Assembly (NCBI GenBank): GCA_049520395.1
Contig: JBEKPV010000021.1
Span: forward strand, 1-27,637
Reading direction: 5' to 3'
From: UBA1161 sp049520395
GTDB taxonomy: Bacteria; Planctomycetota; Phycisphaerae; Tepidisphaerales; Tepidisphaeraceae
Length of the DNA stretch: 27,637 bases
Part shown: piece by piece, positions 18,189 through 25,576 of the stretch
Layout of the letters: each line of letters begins with the position of its first letter
Numbering within the stretch: the stretch's first letter is position 1
Program-made: the position numbers and the translations under genes
Notes under the pieces: generated by a model
What the model saw: only the letters and a program-made list of their open reading frames with translations
Told to the model about the DNA's origin: nothing
The model's database searches: none

Positions 18189-18747
18189 TGCGGCTAGACT
18201 CTCCCGAATAATCCACTTTAAGCGGCCCAGGAAAAAACAGACTATGCAAAACCATCAATCCCACTCCCACGCAAAGCAGACTATCCGCCACATTAAAAAT
18301 CCATGGAAATAAATAAGGCCACCGCGGCAGCGCATGAATCATGTCCCGCACATACCCAAACCGCACCCGGTCGTACAAATTCCCCAGCACGCCCGCCAGC
18401 AGCATGCCCAGAATAATCTGATATCCCCATTTTTTTTCGCTGAGCGTAAACAGATAGATCAAAAACAAAACCGCCCCCAAGGACGCGAGGATGAATAAAA
18501 CCCGCAGTCCCTGCCCCAGCCCGAACACCGCCCCCCGATTGGCCGTCACTTCAAACTCCAGCCACCCCGGAATCACTTGATACGCGCTTTCCGAGAACGC
18601 CCGCACCTGCCCGTTCGGCAGCGTTACCACCTGAATCGCCAACTTTTGAAACGCGACCCATTTGGTCCAAAGGTCCAGCGTCACCCCAGCCCCCGCGGTC
18701 ACTAAAAACCGGCACCAAGAACCAGGAGAACGCACGGCCAAAGACAT
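18163..18747 (-). CDS. lspA: Lipoprotein signal peptidase (signal peptidase II)
   Basis: 194 residues, slightly longer than the usual 160-170. It has the aspartic peptidase signatures: NRGAVFGLG, GNLYDRVRFGYVRDMI with the first catalytic Asp, and FNVADS with the second. Four membrane segments are evident, at about residues 15-30, 85-105, 110-130 and 160-180. It cleaves signal peptides of prolipoproteins in the inner membrane. A loop between the first membrane segment and NRGAVFG is extended and accounts for much of the extra length. It starts three bases after the stop of a 36-codon ORF and overlaps ribD at its end, so it is embedded in a tight operon. No Shine-Dalgarno precedes it; coupling is likely. 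Confidence 0.96.
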   Translation of the reverse strand: MSLAVRSPGSWCRFLVTAGAGVTLDLWTKWVAFQKLAIQVVTLPNGQVRAFSESAYQVIPGWLEFEVTANRGAVFGLGQGLRVLFILASLGAVLFLIYLFTLSEKKWGYQIILGMLLAGVLGNLYDRVRFGYVRDMIHALPRWPYLFPWIFNVADSLLCVGVGLMVLHSLFFPGPLKVDYSGESSRNASDGKRS

Positions 18748-18750
18748 ATT

Positions 18751-18861
18751 CTAAAATCCGAAAACTCTTTGCGGCTCTTTTTCGGCGAAGAAATCCAACG
18801 GATCGTCTGCCCCAAGTCCAGTCGAAGGGCTATCCGTTGGGGCATTTCGAACCCCCGACAT
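18751..18861 (-). CDS. Small unannotated ORF (36 residues) between the DksA-like gene and lspA
   Basis: The ORF starts with ATG two bases after the TAA of the DksA/TraR-like gene (TAAGCATG) and ends with TAG three bases before the lspA ATG, so it fills the gap almost exactly. The peptide begins MSGVRNAPTDSPS and ends DFFAEKEPQRVFGF; it is acidic in the middle and has no membrane segment or cysteine. I recognise no family. The tight packing is the main evidence that it is translated; the end of the upstream gene has GAGGGG about 12 bases before the ATG, a poor spacing. It may be a true small protein, a coupling leader that delivers ribosomes to lspA, or chance. Confidence 0.5.
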   Translation of the reverse strand: MSGVRNAPTDSPSTGLGADDPLDFFAEKEPQRVFGF

Positions 18862-18863
18862 GC

Positions 18864-19466
18864 TTAACGCAGCCGCCCCTCAAGTTTCCGCGCATATTCA
18901 ATCGAATACCGCGCCCATGGCTGCGCTTCCAGCCGCGCCTTGCTGATCGGCTTTCCGGTTCCTTCGCAGATTCCGTACGCGCCGTTCTGAATCTTCGCCA
19001 ATGCGTCGTTCAGATCGCGCAGCAGCTTCCGTTCCTTTTCCATCAGCCCGAGGGTGAATTCCTGCTCGTAATTATCCGTCCCCATGTCCGCCATGTGCAT
19101 CGGCAAATTCGAAAGGTTCGTCCCGCCGCTGGTTCGCAGCGCTTCCCGCTCCATCGAACTCATATCGCCGACGATTTCCCGGCGCTTCGCCAAAATCAAA
19201 TCGCGATAAAACTCCAACTCTTTGGACGTAAGCCCCGCCTGATTTTTCCGCGGCTTCCCATCCGTCGGCACCGGAACCGGCTGCGCAACCACCGGAGCCT
19301 CCGCAATCTTCGCCGGTTTGCGCAGCACCGGAGGCGGCGGCGGTGCAACTTTCTCGACCTTCGCCGAAACCACTTCCGCTTTTTTCGCCGGCGCTGCCGC
19401 CTTCGCTTTTATTTTCTCCGGTTGCGCCCGCTTCGCCGGCGCTTTTTTGCTCGTTGATTTCGGCAC
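18864..19466 (-). CDS. DksA/TraR-family protein with Lys/Ala/Pro-rich N-terminus and degenerate zinc finger
   Basis: 200 residues from the GTG at 19466, which has AGAGGA about eight bases upstream. The frame stays open to a TTG at 19580, but that TTG is the -35 box of the promoter candidate, so it cannot be the start if that promoter is used. Residues 1-85 are basic and rich in Lys, Ala and Pro, like histone H1 tails. The C-terminal part has a coiled coil (LTSKELEFYRDLILAKRREI) and the DksA-like end YGICEGTGKPISKARLEAQP. Of the four zinc cysteines only the first remains; the others read Thr, Ser and Tyr. A regulatory role at RNA polymerase is inferred from the family. First gene of the operon leading to lspA and ribD. 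Confidence 0.85.
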   Translation of the reverse strand: MPKSTSKKAPAKRAQPEKIKAKAAAPAKKAEVVSAKVEKVAPPPPPVLRKPAKIAEAPVVAQPVPVPTDGKPRKNQAGLTSKELEFYRDLILAKRREIVGDMSSMEREALRTSGGTNLSNLPMHMADMGTDNYEQEFTLGLMEKERKLLRDLNDALAKIQNGAYGICEGTGKPISKARLEAQPWARYSIEYARKLEGRLR

Positions 19467-19550
19467 CGATCCATCCTCTTCCAGAAGGCAATCCCGTTCG
19501 AGTCCCGCCTCCAAGGCTCCGTCTCCCCGGCACGGGACCAAAGGTAGTTC

Positions 19551-19580
19551 ACGATACGCCACCCGCCGCCGTGCTGTCAA
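19551..19580 (-). promoter_or_regulatory. Candidate promoter of the dksA-like/lspA/ribD operon
   Basis: Minus strand: perfect TTGACA (19580-19575), 18-bp spacer, TATCGT (19556-19551, four of six). It lies about 85 bp before the GTG start and in the divergent gap with pheT. Confidence 0.5.
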
Positions 19581-19620
19581 GCCGACACCTCATCGCTGGA
19601 AGGCTCACCCGCCCGACGTT

Positions 19621-21630
19621 ATGAATACCCCCATGAAGATCAGTCTCGCCTGGCTCGGCGACTTCCTCTCCGCAAAAATCGACCCCCGCCAAGCCGCCGA
19701 CGCCCTCACCAATTCCGGCCTCCCCGTCGAGGCCATGGAAACCTACGACAACGACACCGTCCTGGATGTAGAGGTCACCAGCAATCGCGGCGATTGCCTC
19801 TCCCACGTCGGCGTCGCCCGCGAACTGGCCGCCCTCCTCGATGTCCCCTTTCGCGAGGTTTCCCCCCAGGCCCCCGAAACCGATCCAGCCGCCTCCACCG
19901 CCGTCTCCGTTCGCATCGACGCCGGTCAACTCTGCCCGCATTACACGGCCCGCCTTATTCGAGGCGTCAAAATCGCCCCCTCCCCCGACTGGCTGGCCAA
20001 ACGCCTAACCGCCGTCGGCGTCCGACCCATTAACAACGTCGTCGATGTCACCAATTACGTCATGTTCGAAATGGGACAGCCCCTGCACGCCTTCGACTTC
20101 GCCAAAATCGCCGGCCGAAAAATCATCGTCCGCACCGCCGCCCGCGGCGAAACCCTCACCACCATCGACGCCCGCCCGCGCCAATTGACCCCTGACATGC
20201 TCACTATCGCCGACGCCGAGAAACCCATCGCCCTCGCCGGCGTCATGGGCGGCGCCGCCACCGAAGTGACCGCAGCCACCACCGACATCCTGCTCGAATC
20301 CGCACGATTCGATCCCCTCTCCATCCGTAAAACCGCCCGCGCCCTGGCCATGAAAAGCGATAGCTCGTACCGCTTCGAACGCGGCATCGACCCCGCGCTT
20401 CCCCTCCGCGCCAGTCTTCGCGCTGCCGAACTAATCCTAAAAACCGCCGGCGGTCAATTGCTCAAAGGCGTCGTCGCCGCCGGCTCCGATGAAACGAAGC
20501 CAAAACACATTTCACTCCGCCTCGCGCGATTAAAACAAATCCTCGGCATCGAGTTGCCGACCGATCAGGTCATCCAAGCCTTCACACGCCTTGGCCTTTC
20601 CCCGGTCCGCAATGGCGACCGAATCGAAACCACCGTCCCCTCGCATCGCCTCGACATCACCGCCGAGATCGATCTCATTGAAGAAGCCGCCCGCGTCCTC
20701 GGGTACGACCGCATTCCTACTCGCCACGAGATTTCCATCCAGCTCGCTCCTCCCGATCCCCGCTCCATCACGGTCGACACCATCTGCCAGACCTTAGTCG
20801 CCGGCGGCTATTTCGAAGCCGTCACCTTCGGGTTTGTCTCCGACGCTTTGCGAACAGATTTCGGCTCCTCGAACCTTCGCGCGGACAGTTCCGTTCGAAA
20901 AGCCGACGCATCGTTACGTCCCAGCCTCCTCCCCGGACTGCTTGAAGCCGTGCGATTGAACGAAGCCAACGGAACCCCCAGCGCGAAACTTTTTGAAATC
21001 GGCGCGACGTTCCGCAACGCCGGCGCCGCAATAATCGACGAGCGCCGCAAAGTCGCCTTAGTCGGCGGCGAAGAATTGCGCGAAACCCGCGGAATTGTTG
21101 AAGCGATTCTTCACAAACTCGACGCCGACCGCACCCTGGAAATTCGCCCCGATAATTCCCCCGGCTTCGCCCGCCACGGCGGCGGCCAAATCCTCTGGGC
21201 CGGCGAGCCCATCGGCTTCCTCGGAAAAATCGACCCGGCTGTCTCAGGAAAAATTTCCCTCCGCCACACACCCGTCGCCGCGGAACTGGAACTAGCCCCC
21301 TTGCTGGCCGCCCACCGGCATGTCCCGCAACTCAAGGAACTCCCCAAATTCCCACCCGTGCGGCGCGATCTTTCCCTGATCGTCCCCGCCAGTCTCCCGT
21401 TCGGAAAAATCGACACCCTGATCCGCGCCCTGAATCTCCCCGATTTGGAATCCCTGGAATTCGTGACAACTTATCGCGGCAAGCCCCTCGATGCCGCCAG
21501 CAAAAGTGTCACCATCACCCTCGTCTTCCGTTCCCCCACAACGACTCTGACCGGCGAACAAGTCGAGTCCTCCGTGCGAAAGGCCATCGAAGCCGCCCAG
21601 CTACAGCTTGGCGCCACGCTTCGAACCTGA
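19621..21630 (+). CDS. pheT: Phenylalanyl-tRNA synthetase beta subunit, short form lacking the N-terminal tRNA-binding OB domain
   Basis: 669 residues, against about 790-805 for E. coli and B. subtilis PheT. With the alpha subunit it charges tRNA-Phe. The N-terminus (MKISLAWLGDFL...SGLPVEAMETY) runs at about residue 45 straight into TVLDVEVTSNRGDCLSHVGVARELA, which in full-length PheT follows a roughly 110-residue EMAP-like tRNA-binding domain. That domain is absent. B3/B4 editing, B5 and catalytic-like modules follow, and the C-terminal FDX-ACB domain is present (FPPVRRDLSLIV onward). The open frame extends to 19318, but the start is ATG 19621 or 19633. No pheS is adjacent in the window. The gene is divergent from the dksA-like operon and ends 6 bp from the convergent DUF4190 gene. 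Confidence 0.94.
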   Translation: MNTPMKISLAWLGDFLSAKIDPRQAADALTNSGLPVEAMETYDNDTVLDVEVTSNRGDCLSHVGVARELAALLDVPFREVSPQAPETDPAASTAVSVRIDAGQLCPHYTARLIRGVKIAPSPDWLAKRLTAVGVRPINNVVDVTNYVMFEMGQPLHAFDFAKIAGRKIIVRTAARGETLTTIDARPRQLTPDMLTIADAEKPIALAGVMGGAATEVTAATTDILLESARFDPLSIRKTARALAMKSDSSYRFERGIDPALPLRASLRAAELILKTAGGQLLKGVVAAGSDETKPKHISLRLARLKQILGIELPTDQVIQAFTRLGLSPVRNGDRIETTVPSHRLDITAEIDLIEEAARVLGYDRIPTRHEISIQLAPPDPRSITVDTICQTLVAGGYFEAVTFGFVSDALRTDFGSSNLRADSSVRKADASLRPSLLPGLLEAVRLNEANGTPSAKLFEIGATFRNAGAAIIDERRKVALVGGEELRETRGIVEAILHKLDADRTLEIRPDNSPGFARHGGGQILWAGEPIGFLGKIDPAVSGKISLRHTPVAAELELAPLLAAHRHVPQLKELPKFPPVRRDLSLIVPASLPFGKIDTLIRALNLPDLESLEFVTTYRGKPLDAASKSVTITLVFRSPTTTLTGEQVESSVRKAIEAAQLQLGATLRT

Positions 21631-21636
21631 TGCGGA

Positions 21637-22314
21637 TCAATTCGTCCATTGAAACGAATCCACCAAAAGCGCACCGCTGACATCTTTGATGATGCGCATT
21701 TGAAACCGATGCTGTCCGTTAACAAATTGGCAAGTACCCCCGGTCGCGCCCAGATAAGAGCCATTGGGCTGACGAATCGGTAACACAAAAATAAAACTGG
21801 TCTGCAATGCTCCCCACGGCTGCATTTGCTGCTGTTCAATCGCCAGATAATCATGTGTGACATTGCCCGTGGATCGCGCAACGTCGGCATCAAGATTCCC
21901 GGCCGCCAAATCGTTGACGTAAACCGTCGCCAGCGCGCGTTCCGCCGCCGTTCTCTGCCAAAGCCGCGCACCGCTGAGTGATATCGAACACCATACGATG
22001 ATACTGAGCGATCCCAGTATAAGACCGGCCACAGCCATACCGCGCCCGCGCACCAGCGGGTTCTTCGTCGAGGAAATCCCCACCAACCCCAGAATGAACG
22101 CCAGCAACCCGGTCACGATCGGAACGCATACCAGCAAACCGCAAATCAGACTGGCGATGGCCGCGCCGCTGGTCCGCGTCGAAGCCGGCATCGAATAACT
22201 CCCGGGTGGATAACCTCCCGGCGGATAACCCCCAGGCGGATATCCCGGCGGCGGAGGCGGATACCCCGGCGGAACATACCCCGGCGGCGGCAGGAAGGGC
22301 GGTGGTTGGGACAT
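21637..22314 (-). CDS. DUF4190-like small membrane protein with Pro/Gly/Tyr-rich N-terminus
   Basis: 225 residues. Residues 1-40 are a low-complexity P-P-G-Y-P-P-G-G series encoded by near-tandem repeats of about 12-15 bp. Two membrane segments follow (ASLICGLLVCVPIVTGLLAF and AVAGLILGSLSIIVWCSISL) joined by a loop with SSTKNPLVRGRGMA, as in DUF4190 proteins. The C-terminal 100 residues are soluble and may face the periplasm (LWQRTAAERALATVYVNDLA onward). Function unknown. The first 24 coding bases and about 38 upstream bases are repeated almost exactly at 24625-24686. No Shine-Dalgarno is visible; a TAAAAT lies just before the start. Confidence 0.72.
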   Translation of the reverse strand: MSQPPPFLPPPGYVPPGYPPPPPGYPPGGYPPGGYPPGSYSMPASTRTSGAAIASLICGLLVCVPIVTGLLAFILGLVGISSTKNPLVRGRGMAVAGLILGSLSIIVWCSISLSGARLWQRTAAERALATVYVNDLAAGNLDADVARSTGNVTHDYLAIEQQQMQPWGALQTSFIFVLPIRQPNGSYLGATGGTCQFVNGQHRFQMRIIKDVSGALLVDSFQWTN

Positions 22315-22352
22315 GGATGTATTTTATCAGGAAAGGGCCAAAATAGTCGCCA
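22291..22352. repeat. 62-bp direct repeat, copy 1
   Basis: Matches 24625-24686 in the same orientation with two adjacent-region mismatches (ACATGGATG against ACATAAATG). It covers the first eight codons and upstream region of the DUF4190-like gene. Its right end coincides with the beginning of the FabF-like fragment. Confidence 0.92.
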
Positions 22353-22498
22353 CCCTGGAAAATCCCGATCCCCAGCGCGATCTCAATTTTATCCCCGGTC
22401 ACGCCCGCGCAACAAACGCGCAAATCGCCCTCTGCAACTGCATCGCCTTCGGCAGCAAAAACAGCGAGATCGTCTTAAGAGTCAATCCTCTGGACTGA
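22352..22498 (+). pseudogene. Fragment resembling the C-terminus of beta-ketoacyl-ACP synthase II (FabF)
   Basis: The plus-strand frame (open from 22313) reads TLENPDPQRDLNFIPGHAR followed by a segment ending ALCNCIAFGSKNSEIVLR and a TGA at 22496-22498. KAS II enzymes end with the pattern TLNxENPDPxCDLDxVPxxAR, then xLSNSFGFGGxNxxLVL. The match covers the last 45 or so residues, but the essential NSFGFGGxN loop is altered (NCIAFGSKN). No FabF body exists upstream: the sequence there is the 62-bp repeat and the antisense DUF4190 gene. It overlaps the convergent glycosyltransferase stop by 24 bp. Read as a decaying remnant left by a recombination whose breakpoint is at the repeat boundary. Confidence 0.72.
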
Positions 22499-24490
22499 TT
22501 GAGCGGTCTGAAGCAAAATTTCCTTGGCCTTTGTTGCCGACGCCGCCCAGGAAAATTGTTTCGCCCGCGCCAGCCCGCGCTCGATCAATGTCTTTCGGAT
22601 TTCCGGCTTCTGAACCTCGAGCATCGCCGCCGCCAACTCCGCCGGATCGGTTGCCGAGACGTACATCGCCGCCTCCCCGGCCACTTCCGGCAATGCGCTG
22701 TTCTTGCAGGTAATGACCGGGCACCCGCATGCCATCGCTTCCAACACCGGCAGGCCGAAGCCTTCATACAAACTCACGTAGATCAGCGCCACCGCCCCGC
22801 CGTAGGCGATGGAAAGGTCCTGATCCGCCAGCCATTGGTGGCGCGCCGTCATGCCTTTCGGGATCAGTTGCGCAAATTCCGGCTCCAACTGCCGCGGTCC
22901 AGTGCAAAGCAACTGGTAATTCCCAGCCTCAGCCAGCAGCGCAAGAGCGCGGAAGCTATGCAGGGCATTTTTGTAACCGGCCGCCCGATCGCCCACCATG
23001 AGAAAATAAGGTTTGGTGATCCCGAGTTTGTTATGCAGACCATCGATTTCGGCGCAGCTTCTGGGGTGAAATGCGGGCGCGACGCCATGTGGAACCACGG
23101 AAATTTTCTTCTCCGCCGCTTCGGGAAAAAATCGCAGTAGATCGCGCCGGGTCGATTCGGAGACACAGATAAACGCCGCCGCCTGCCGGATCGCCTCGTG
23201 CTTCAGTTTCCAGACCGGGTTGTTCATATCGGCCCCAAAAACCTCGGGGATCATGTCGTGCACCATATAAACGCTGGGCGTCGTGAGCGGCGTGGTGTTG
23301 TAGGTCGATATGAAAAGGTCCGCACCCTCCTCGTCGCAGAGTCGCTGCAGAAAACGCCGATCCTTCTCGGCCGCGGCCAGATTGTATTCGGTAATCACCC
23401 GATGCCGGAACCCTTCAAATTTCGGCGCCTTGCTCCGCCGATCCAGGATCACGACATTGGCGGCAAACCCGTCGGCCGACCATTGCCTCAGCAGCGAACT
23501 CCACACCCGCCCGATCCCGCTGGCCGGATCCAACTGAAAAAAAATCCCGTCCACCACGATCGTCGGCTTCTTGGCGCGCCCCGCCCCCGGCGGCATCAAT
23601 CCCGCCAACCCCGCGTCGAACAGCAGCGGCTCGACGTAAACCTCCGCACGCTGCACCTGCGTCGCATCGCGCACCCATGGAAAATACCGCGCCAGCGGAG
23701 CCGGAAATTCCTCCACCGCCTGTAGCGCCAGCCACCCCGCCACCGCACCTTTGTACCCGTAATATTCCTGCTTGAACGCGATCTGCGGCAGCGTGGCGTA
23801 CGCATAGTGCTGAAAAACCAACCCCAGCGCCTCGGTCTGATCGTGCATGATCGGATTAGCCCGCCCGACGTCCCGCCATTCGTCCGAGCCAATCTGCTCT
23901 GTCAGGATTTCCGGCTCATGCGCGGCCCACACCATCCCCGGCCGAAATCGCCATGTGCGCAGCCAGACAAGGCGCGATTCATTCCCATAAGTATTCCGCG
24001 TACAAGTCACCCGGTCCGGCCCAACAAAAAACCAGCACCAGTAAAACGCCGCCGTGATCTCCGGCCTCTCCAAAAATAATTTTCGACCTGTGATGAATTG
24101 CTCCGCCGTCCATAATTCGTCACTGGAAACCACCCAAAGCAGGCTCGCCCGCGAGACGTTCCCGATCGGAGCGTTGAACATCTCTCGCTTCCCATCCCAC
24201 CGGACCCCCAGCGGCTTGCGGTAGATCGTCACCTGCTCCGGATATTTGGCCGCCAGCTCATCCAGATATTCGCTGGTGCCGTCGATGCTCCGTCCGGTTG
24301 GATAGCGCTCTGGAACGTGCCCGCCCGCCGCCACGCTCCACGCCGTGTCGTGCACAAGCTCCGCCACGCCCTCTATGATGTGCCAATGCCATTCGAACGG
24401 CAGTTTCTTGAAAACATCAATGTGGTAGCGAATGAACGGCTCCCCATCCAGCACGATCGTCCAGAAATGCATCGGCAAAGGATCGAGCAC
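22475..24490 (-). CDS. Two-domain glycosyltransferase: GT-A/GT2-like N-terminus fused to GT4-type C-terminus
   Basis: 671 residues from a GTG at 24490; the ATG at 24472 (MHFWTIVLDGEPFI) is an equally plausible start and begins the first beta-strand. The N-terminal half (to about residue 300) resembles GT-A type transferases and has WVVSSDELW as a possible metal-binding acidic motif. The C-terminal half (from about 320) is GT-B/GT4-like: IVVDGIFFQLDPASGIGRVW, VYMVHDMIPEVFG, FICVSESTRRDL, VVPHGVAP, VGDRAAGYKN and the E-x7-E element EGFGLPVLE. A role in polysaccharide or surface glycan assembly is inferred; sugars are unknown. Its start overlaps the stop of the chimeric ORF upstream by one base (TAGTG). 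An internal segment (YFPWVRDATQVQRAE) has a paralogous copy in that ORF. Confidence 0.85.
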   Translation of the reverse strand: MLDPLPMHFWTIVLDGEPFIRYHIDVFKKLPFEWHWHIIEGVAELVHDTAWSVAAGGHVPERYPTGRSIDGTSEYLDELAAKYPEQVTIYRKPLGVRWDGKREMFNAPIGNVSRASLLWVVSSDELWTAEQFITGRKLFLERPEITAAFYWCWFFVGPDRVTCTRNTYGNESRLVWLRTWRFRPGMVWAAHEPEILTEQIGSDEWRDVGRANPIMHDQTEALGLVFQHYAYATLPQIAFKQEYYGYKGAVAGWLALQAVEEFPAPLARYFPWVRDATQVQRAEVYVEPLLFDAGLAGLMPPGAGRAKKPTIVVDGIFFQLDPASGIGRVWSSLLRQWSADGFAANVVILDRRSKAPKFEGFRHRVITEYNLAAAEKDRRFLQRLCDEEGADLFISTYNTTPLTTPSVYMVHDMIPEVFGADMNNPVWKLKHEAIRQAAAFICVSESTRRDLLRFFPEAAEKKISVVPHGVAPAFHPRSCAEIDGLHNKLGITKPYFLMVGDRAAGYKNALHSFRALALLAEAGNYQLLCTGPRQLEPEFAQLIPKGMTARHQWLADQDLSIAYGGAVALIYVSLYEGFGLPVLEAMACGCPVITCKNSALPEVAGEAAMYVSATDPAELAAAMLEVQKPEIRKTLIERGLARAKQFSWAASATKAKEILLQTAQSVQRIDS

Positions 24491-24648
24491 TATAATTCTC
24501 GCGCGTCGAATAGGAGTTCATCCACAGAATATTCCGCCCGATCCACCAGCGTCTCATCTTGCACCCACGGAAAATATTTCTTCAGCGCAACCGGGAATTC
24601 TGTCCCCGCCCCCCGTTGCGGCGACAGGAAGGGCGGTGGTTGGGACAT
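24490..24648 (-). pseudogene. 52-residue chimeric ORF: DUF4190 start joined to a glycosyltransferase fragment
   Basis: The ORF begins MSQPPPFL, identical to the DUF4190-like protein because it lies in the 62-bp repeat. It then switches to EFPVALKKYFPWVQDETLVD and on to VDELLFDAREL. This second part matches an internal piece of the neighbouring glycosyltransferase (EFPAPLARYFPWVRDATQVQ ... EPLLFDAG). It is probably the C-terminal stub of a lost, related single-domain glycosyltransferase whose front was replaced by the repeat. The stop TAG overlaps the GTG of the glycosyltransferase, so if translated it would couple to it. Too short to be an enzyme. Confidence 0.75.
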
Positions 24649-24686
24649 AAATGTATTTTATCAGGAAAGGGCCAAAATAGTCGCCA
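24625..24686. repeat. 62-bp direct repeat, copy 2
   Basis: Near-identical to 22291-22352, same orientation, 2334 bp apart. Here it supplies the start codon and first eight codons of the chimeric ORF, plus upstream sequence. Beyond its right end the sequence (from 24687) has no similarity to the FabF-like fragment. Confidence 0.92.
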
Positions 24687-24722
24687 ATTGATGTAGGGGC
24701 TTTAACAGGCAATTCTTCCGAT

Positions 24723-25463
24723 TCATTTCGTCGTGAACCGAGACTTCATCTGCTGGCGGACATAGGTTTTTGTGATGTCCACGACGCCGTCTTCCTGCAC
24801 TCGGCCATGGGTCGCCAGCCAGGTTTGGCCGCGGGAGAAGAAATCGTCAAACTCCCGCTGCGACATCTCCGTCGCGAAATACGCATCGCGCCGAACCGGC
24901 ACGAGCCGGCAGATCGGTTCGCCTTTGCGAATTCGAATTCTTTTCTCGCGATTGTCCAGTTCGAGAACGATATGCCACGGATAACTGGCCGGATACCAAT
25001 CCGTATCCACCAGCGCCGACATCGCCCGAAAGGGGCGATTTTGATTCGGCGGGTCGGTCATCAGAAGCAGCTCATTCGGATCCGTTTGCAAAAATAGGAA
25101 CGAACTGACCTTCACCTGATTGCGAATCTTTTTCCAAACGTGATCCGAAATCACATGCGGCAGTTTCTGCCCTTTCTCCCAAAACCAGGCGTATTGCTGC
25201 GAGAGTGGATTTCCGGTTCCTGATTCGGAGGCGCTAAAGGCGAAATCGCTGTCGATGACGATATCGCGGAGCACGCGCCAGTGGCCGCGATTTTGGACGA
25301 AGGTGATGTCGAAATTGGCCAGCAGATCGAATCCGAAGGAATTGGCGGCGCGAATCGGGGGGCATTGCTCCGGCCAGCCGCGGCCGGCCGGTCTTTTGAT
25401 GTAAACTTCCCTGGCGGGCTGAGGTGCGAACAATTCCTGGCGGAATTTGAAATAGTGGATCAT
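24723..25463 (-). CDS. DUF6065-like protein of unknown function
   Basis: 246 residues, soluble, without signal peptide or membrane segment. It reads like the DUF6065 family: MIHYFKF at the start, PPIRAANSFGFDLLANFDI, an aromatic segment YAWFWEKGQKLPHVISDHVW, then NELLLMTDPPNQNRP and KGEPICRLVPV. The family has no established activity that I know of; an oxygenase-like or beta-rich fold has not been shown from sequence here. It lies upstream of the repeat copy 2 and chimeric ORF on the same strand, and may be transcribed with the glycosyltransferase. Family assignment is from memory of motifs and is moderate. The ATG at 25463 has no clear Shine-Dalgarno. Confidence 0.65.
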   Translation of the reverse strand: MIHYFKFRQELFAPQPAREVYIKRPAGRGWPEQCPPIRAANSFGFDLLANFDITFVQNRGHWRVLRDIVIDSDFAFSASESGTGNPLSQQYAWFWEKGQKLPHVISDHVWKKIRNQVKVSSFLFLQTDPNELLLMTDPPNQNRPFRAMSALVDTDWYPASYPWHIVLELDNREKRIRIRKGEPICRLVPVRRDAYFATEMSQREFDDFFSRGQTWLATHGRVQEDGVVDITKTYVRQQMKSRFTTK

Positions 25464-25506
25464 CTGAGCCGCTATGGTATCTGGCGAAGCCCGCCGCCCG
25501 CCAGCG

Positions 25507-25534
25507 TTGACCCCGGCGCGAACATCGGCATACT
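25507..25534 (+). promoter_or_regulatory. Candidate promoter of tRNA-Glu
   Basis: TTGACC (25507-25512), 16-bp spacer, CATACT (25529-25534). The -10 box is the same hexamer as before GH28 copy B. The tRNA begins about 42 bp after it. Confidence 0.45.
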
Positions 25535-25576
25535 GTGCCGCTTCCCTGGCTCGGCTATTCCCTAAGCCGACGCCAC

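Noticed and set aside
22200..22300. Pro/Gly repeat DNA as a CRISPR or minisatellite
   Set aside because: The short units are imperfect and simply encode the PPGGY-rich N-terminus of the DUF4190-like protein.
25281..25565. 94-codon plus-strand ORF before tRNA-Glu
   Set aside because: Mostly antisense to the DUF6065-like gene and ends in the tRNA promoter region.
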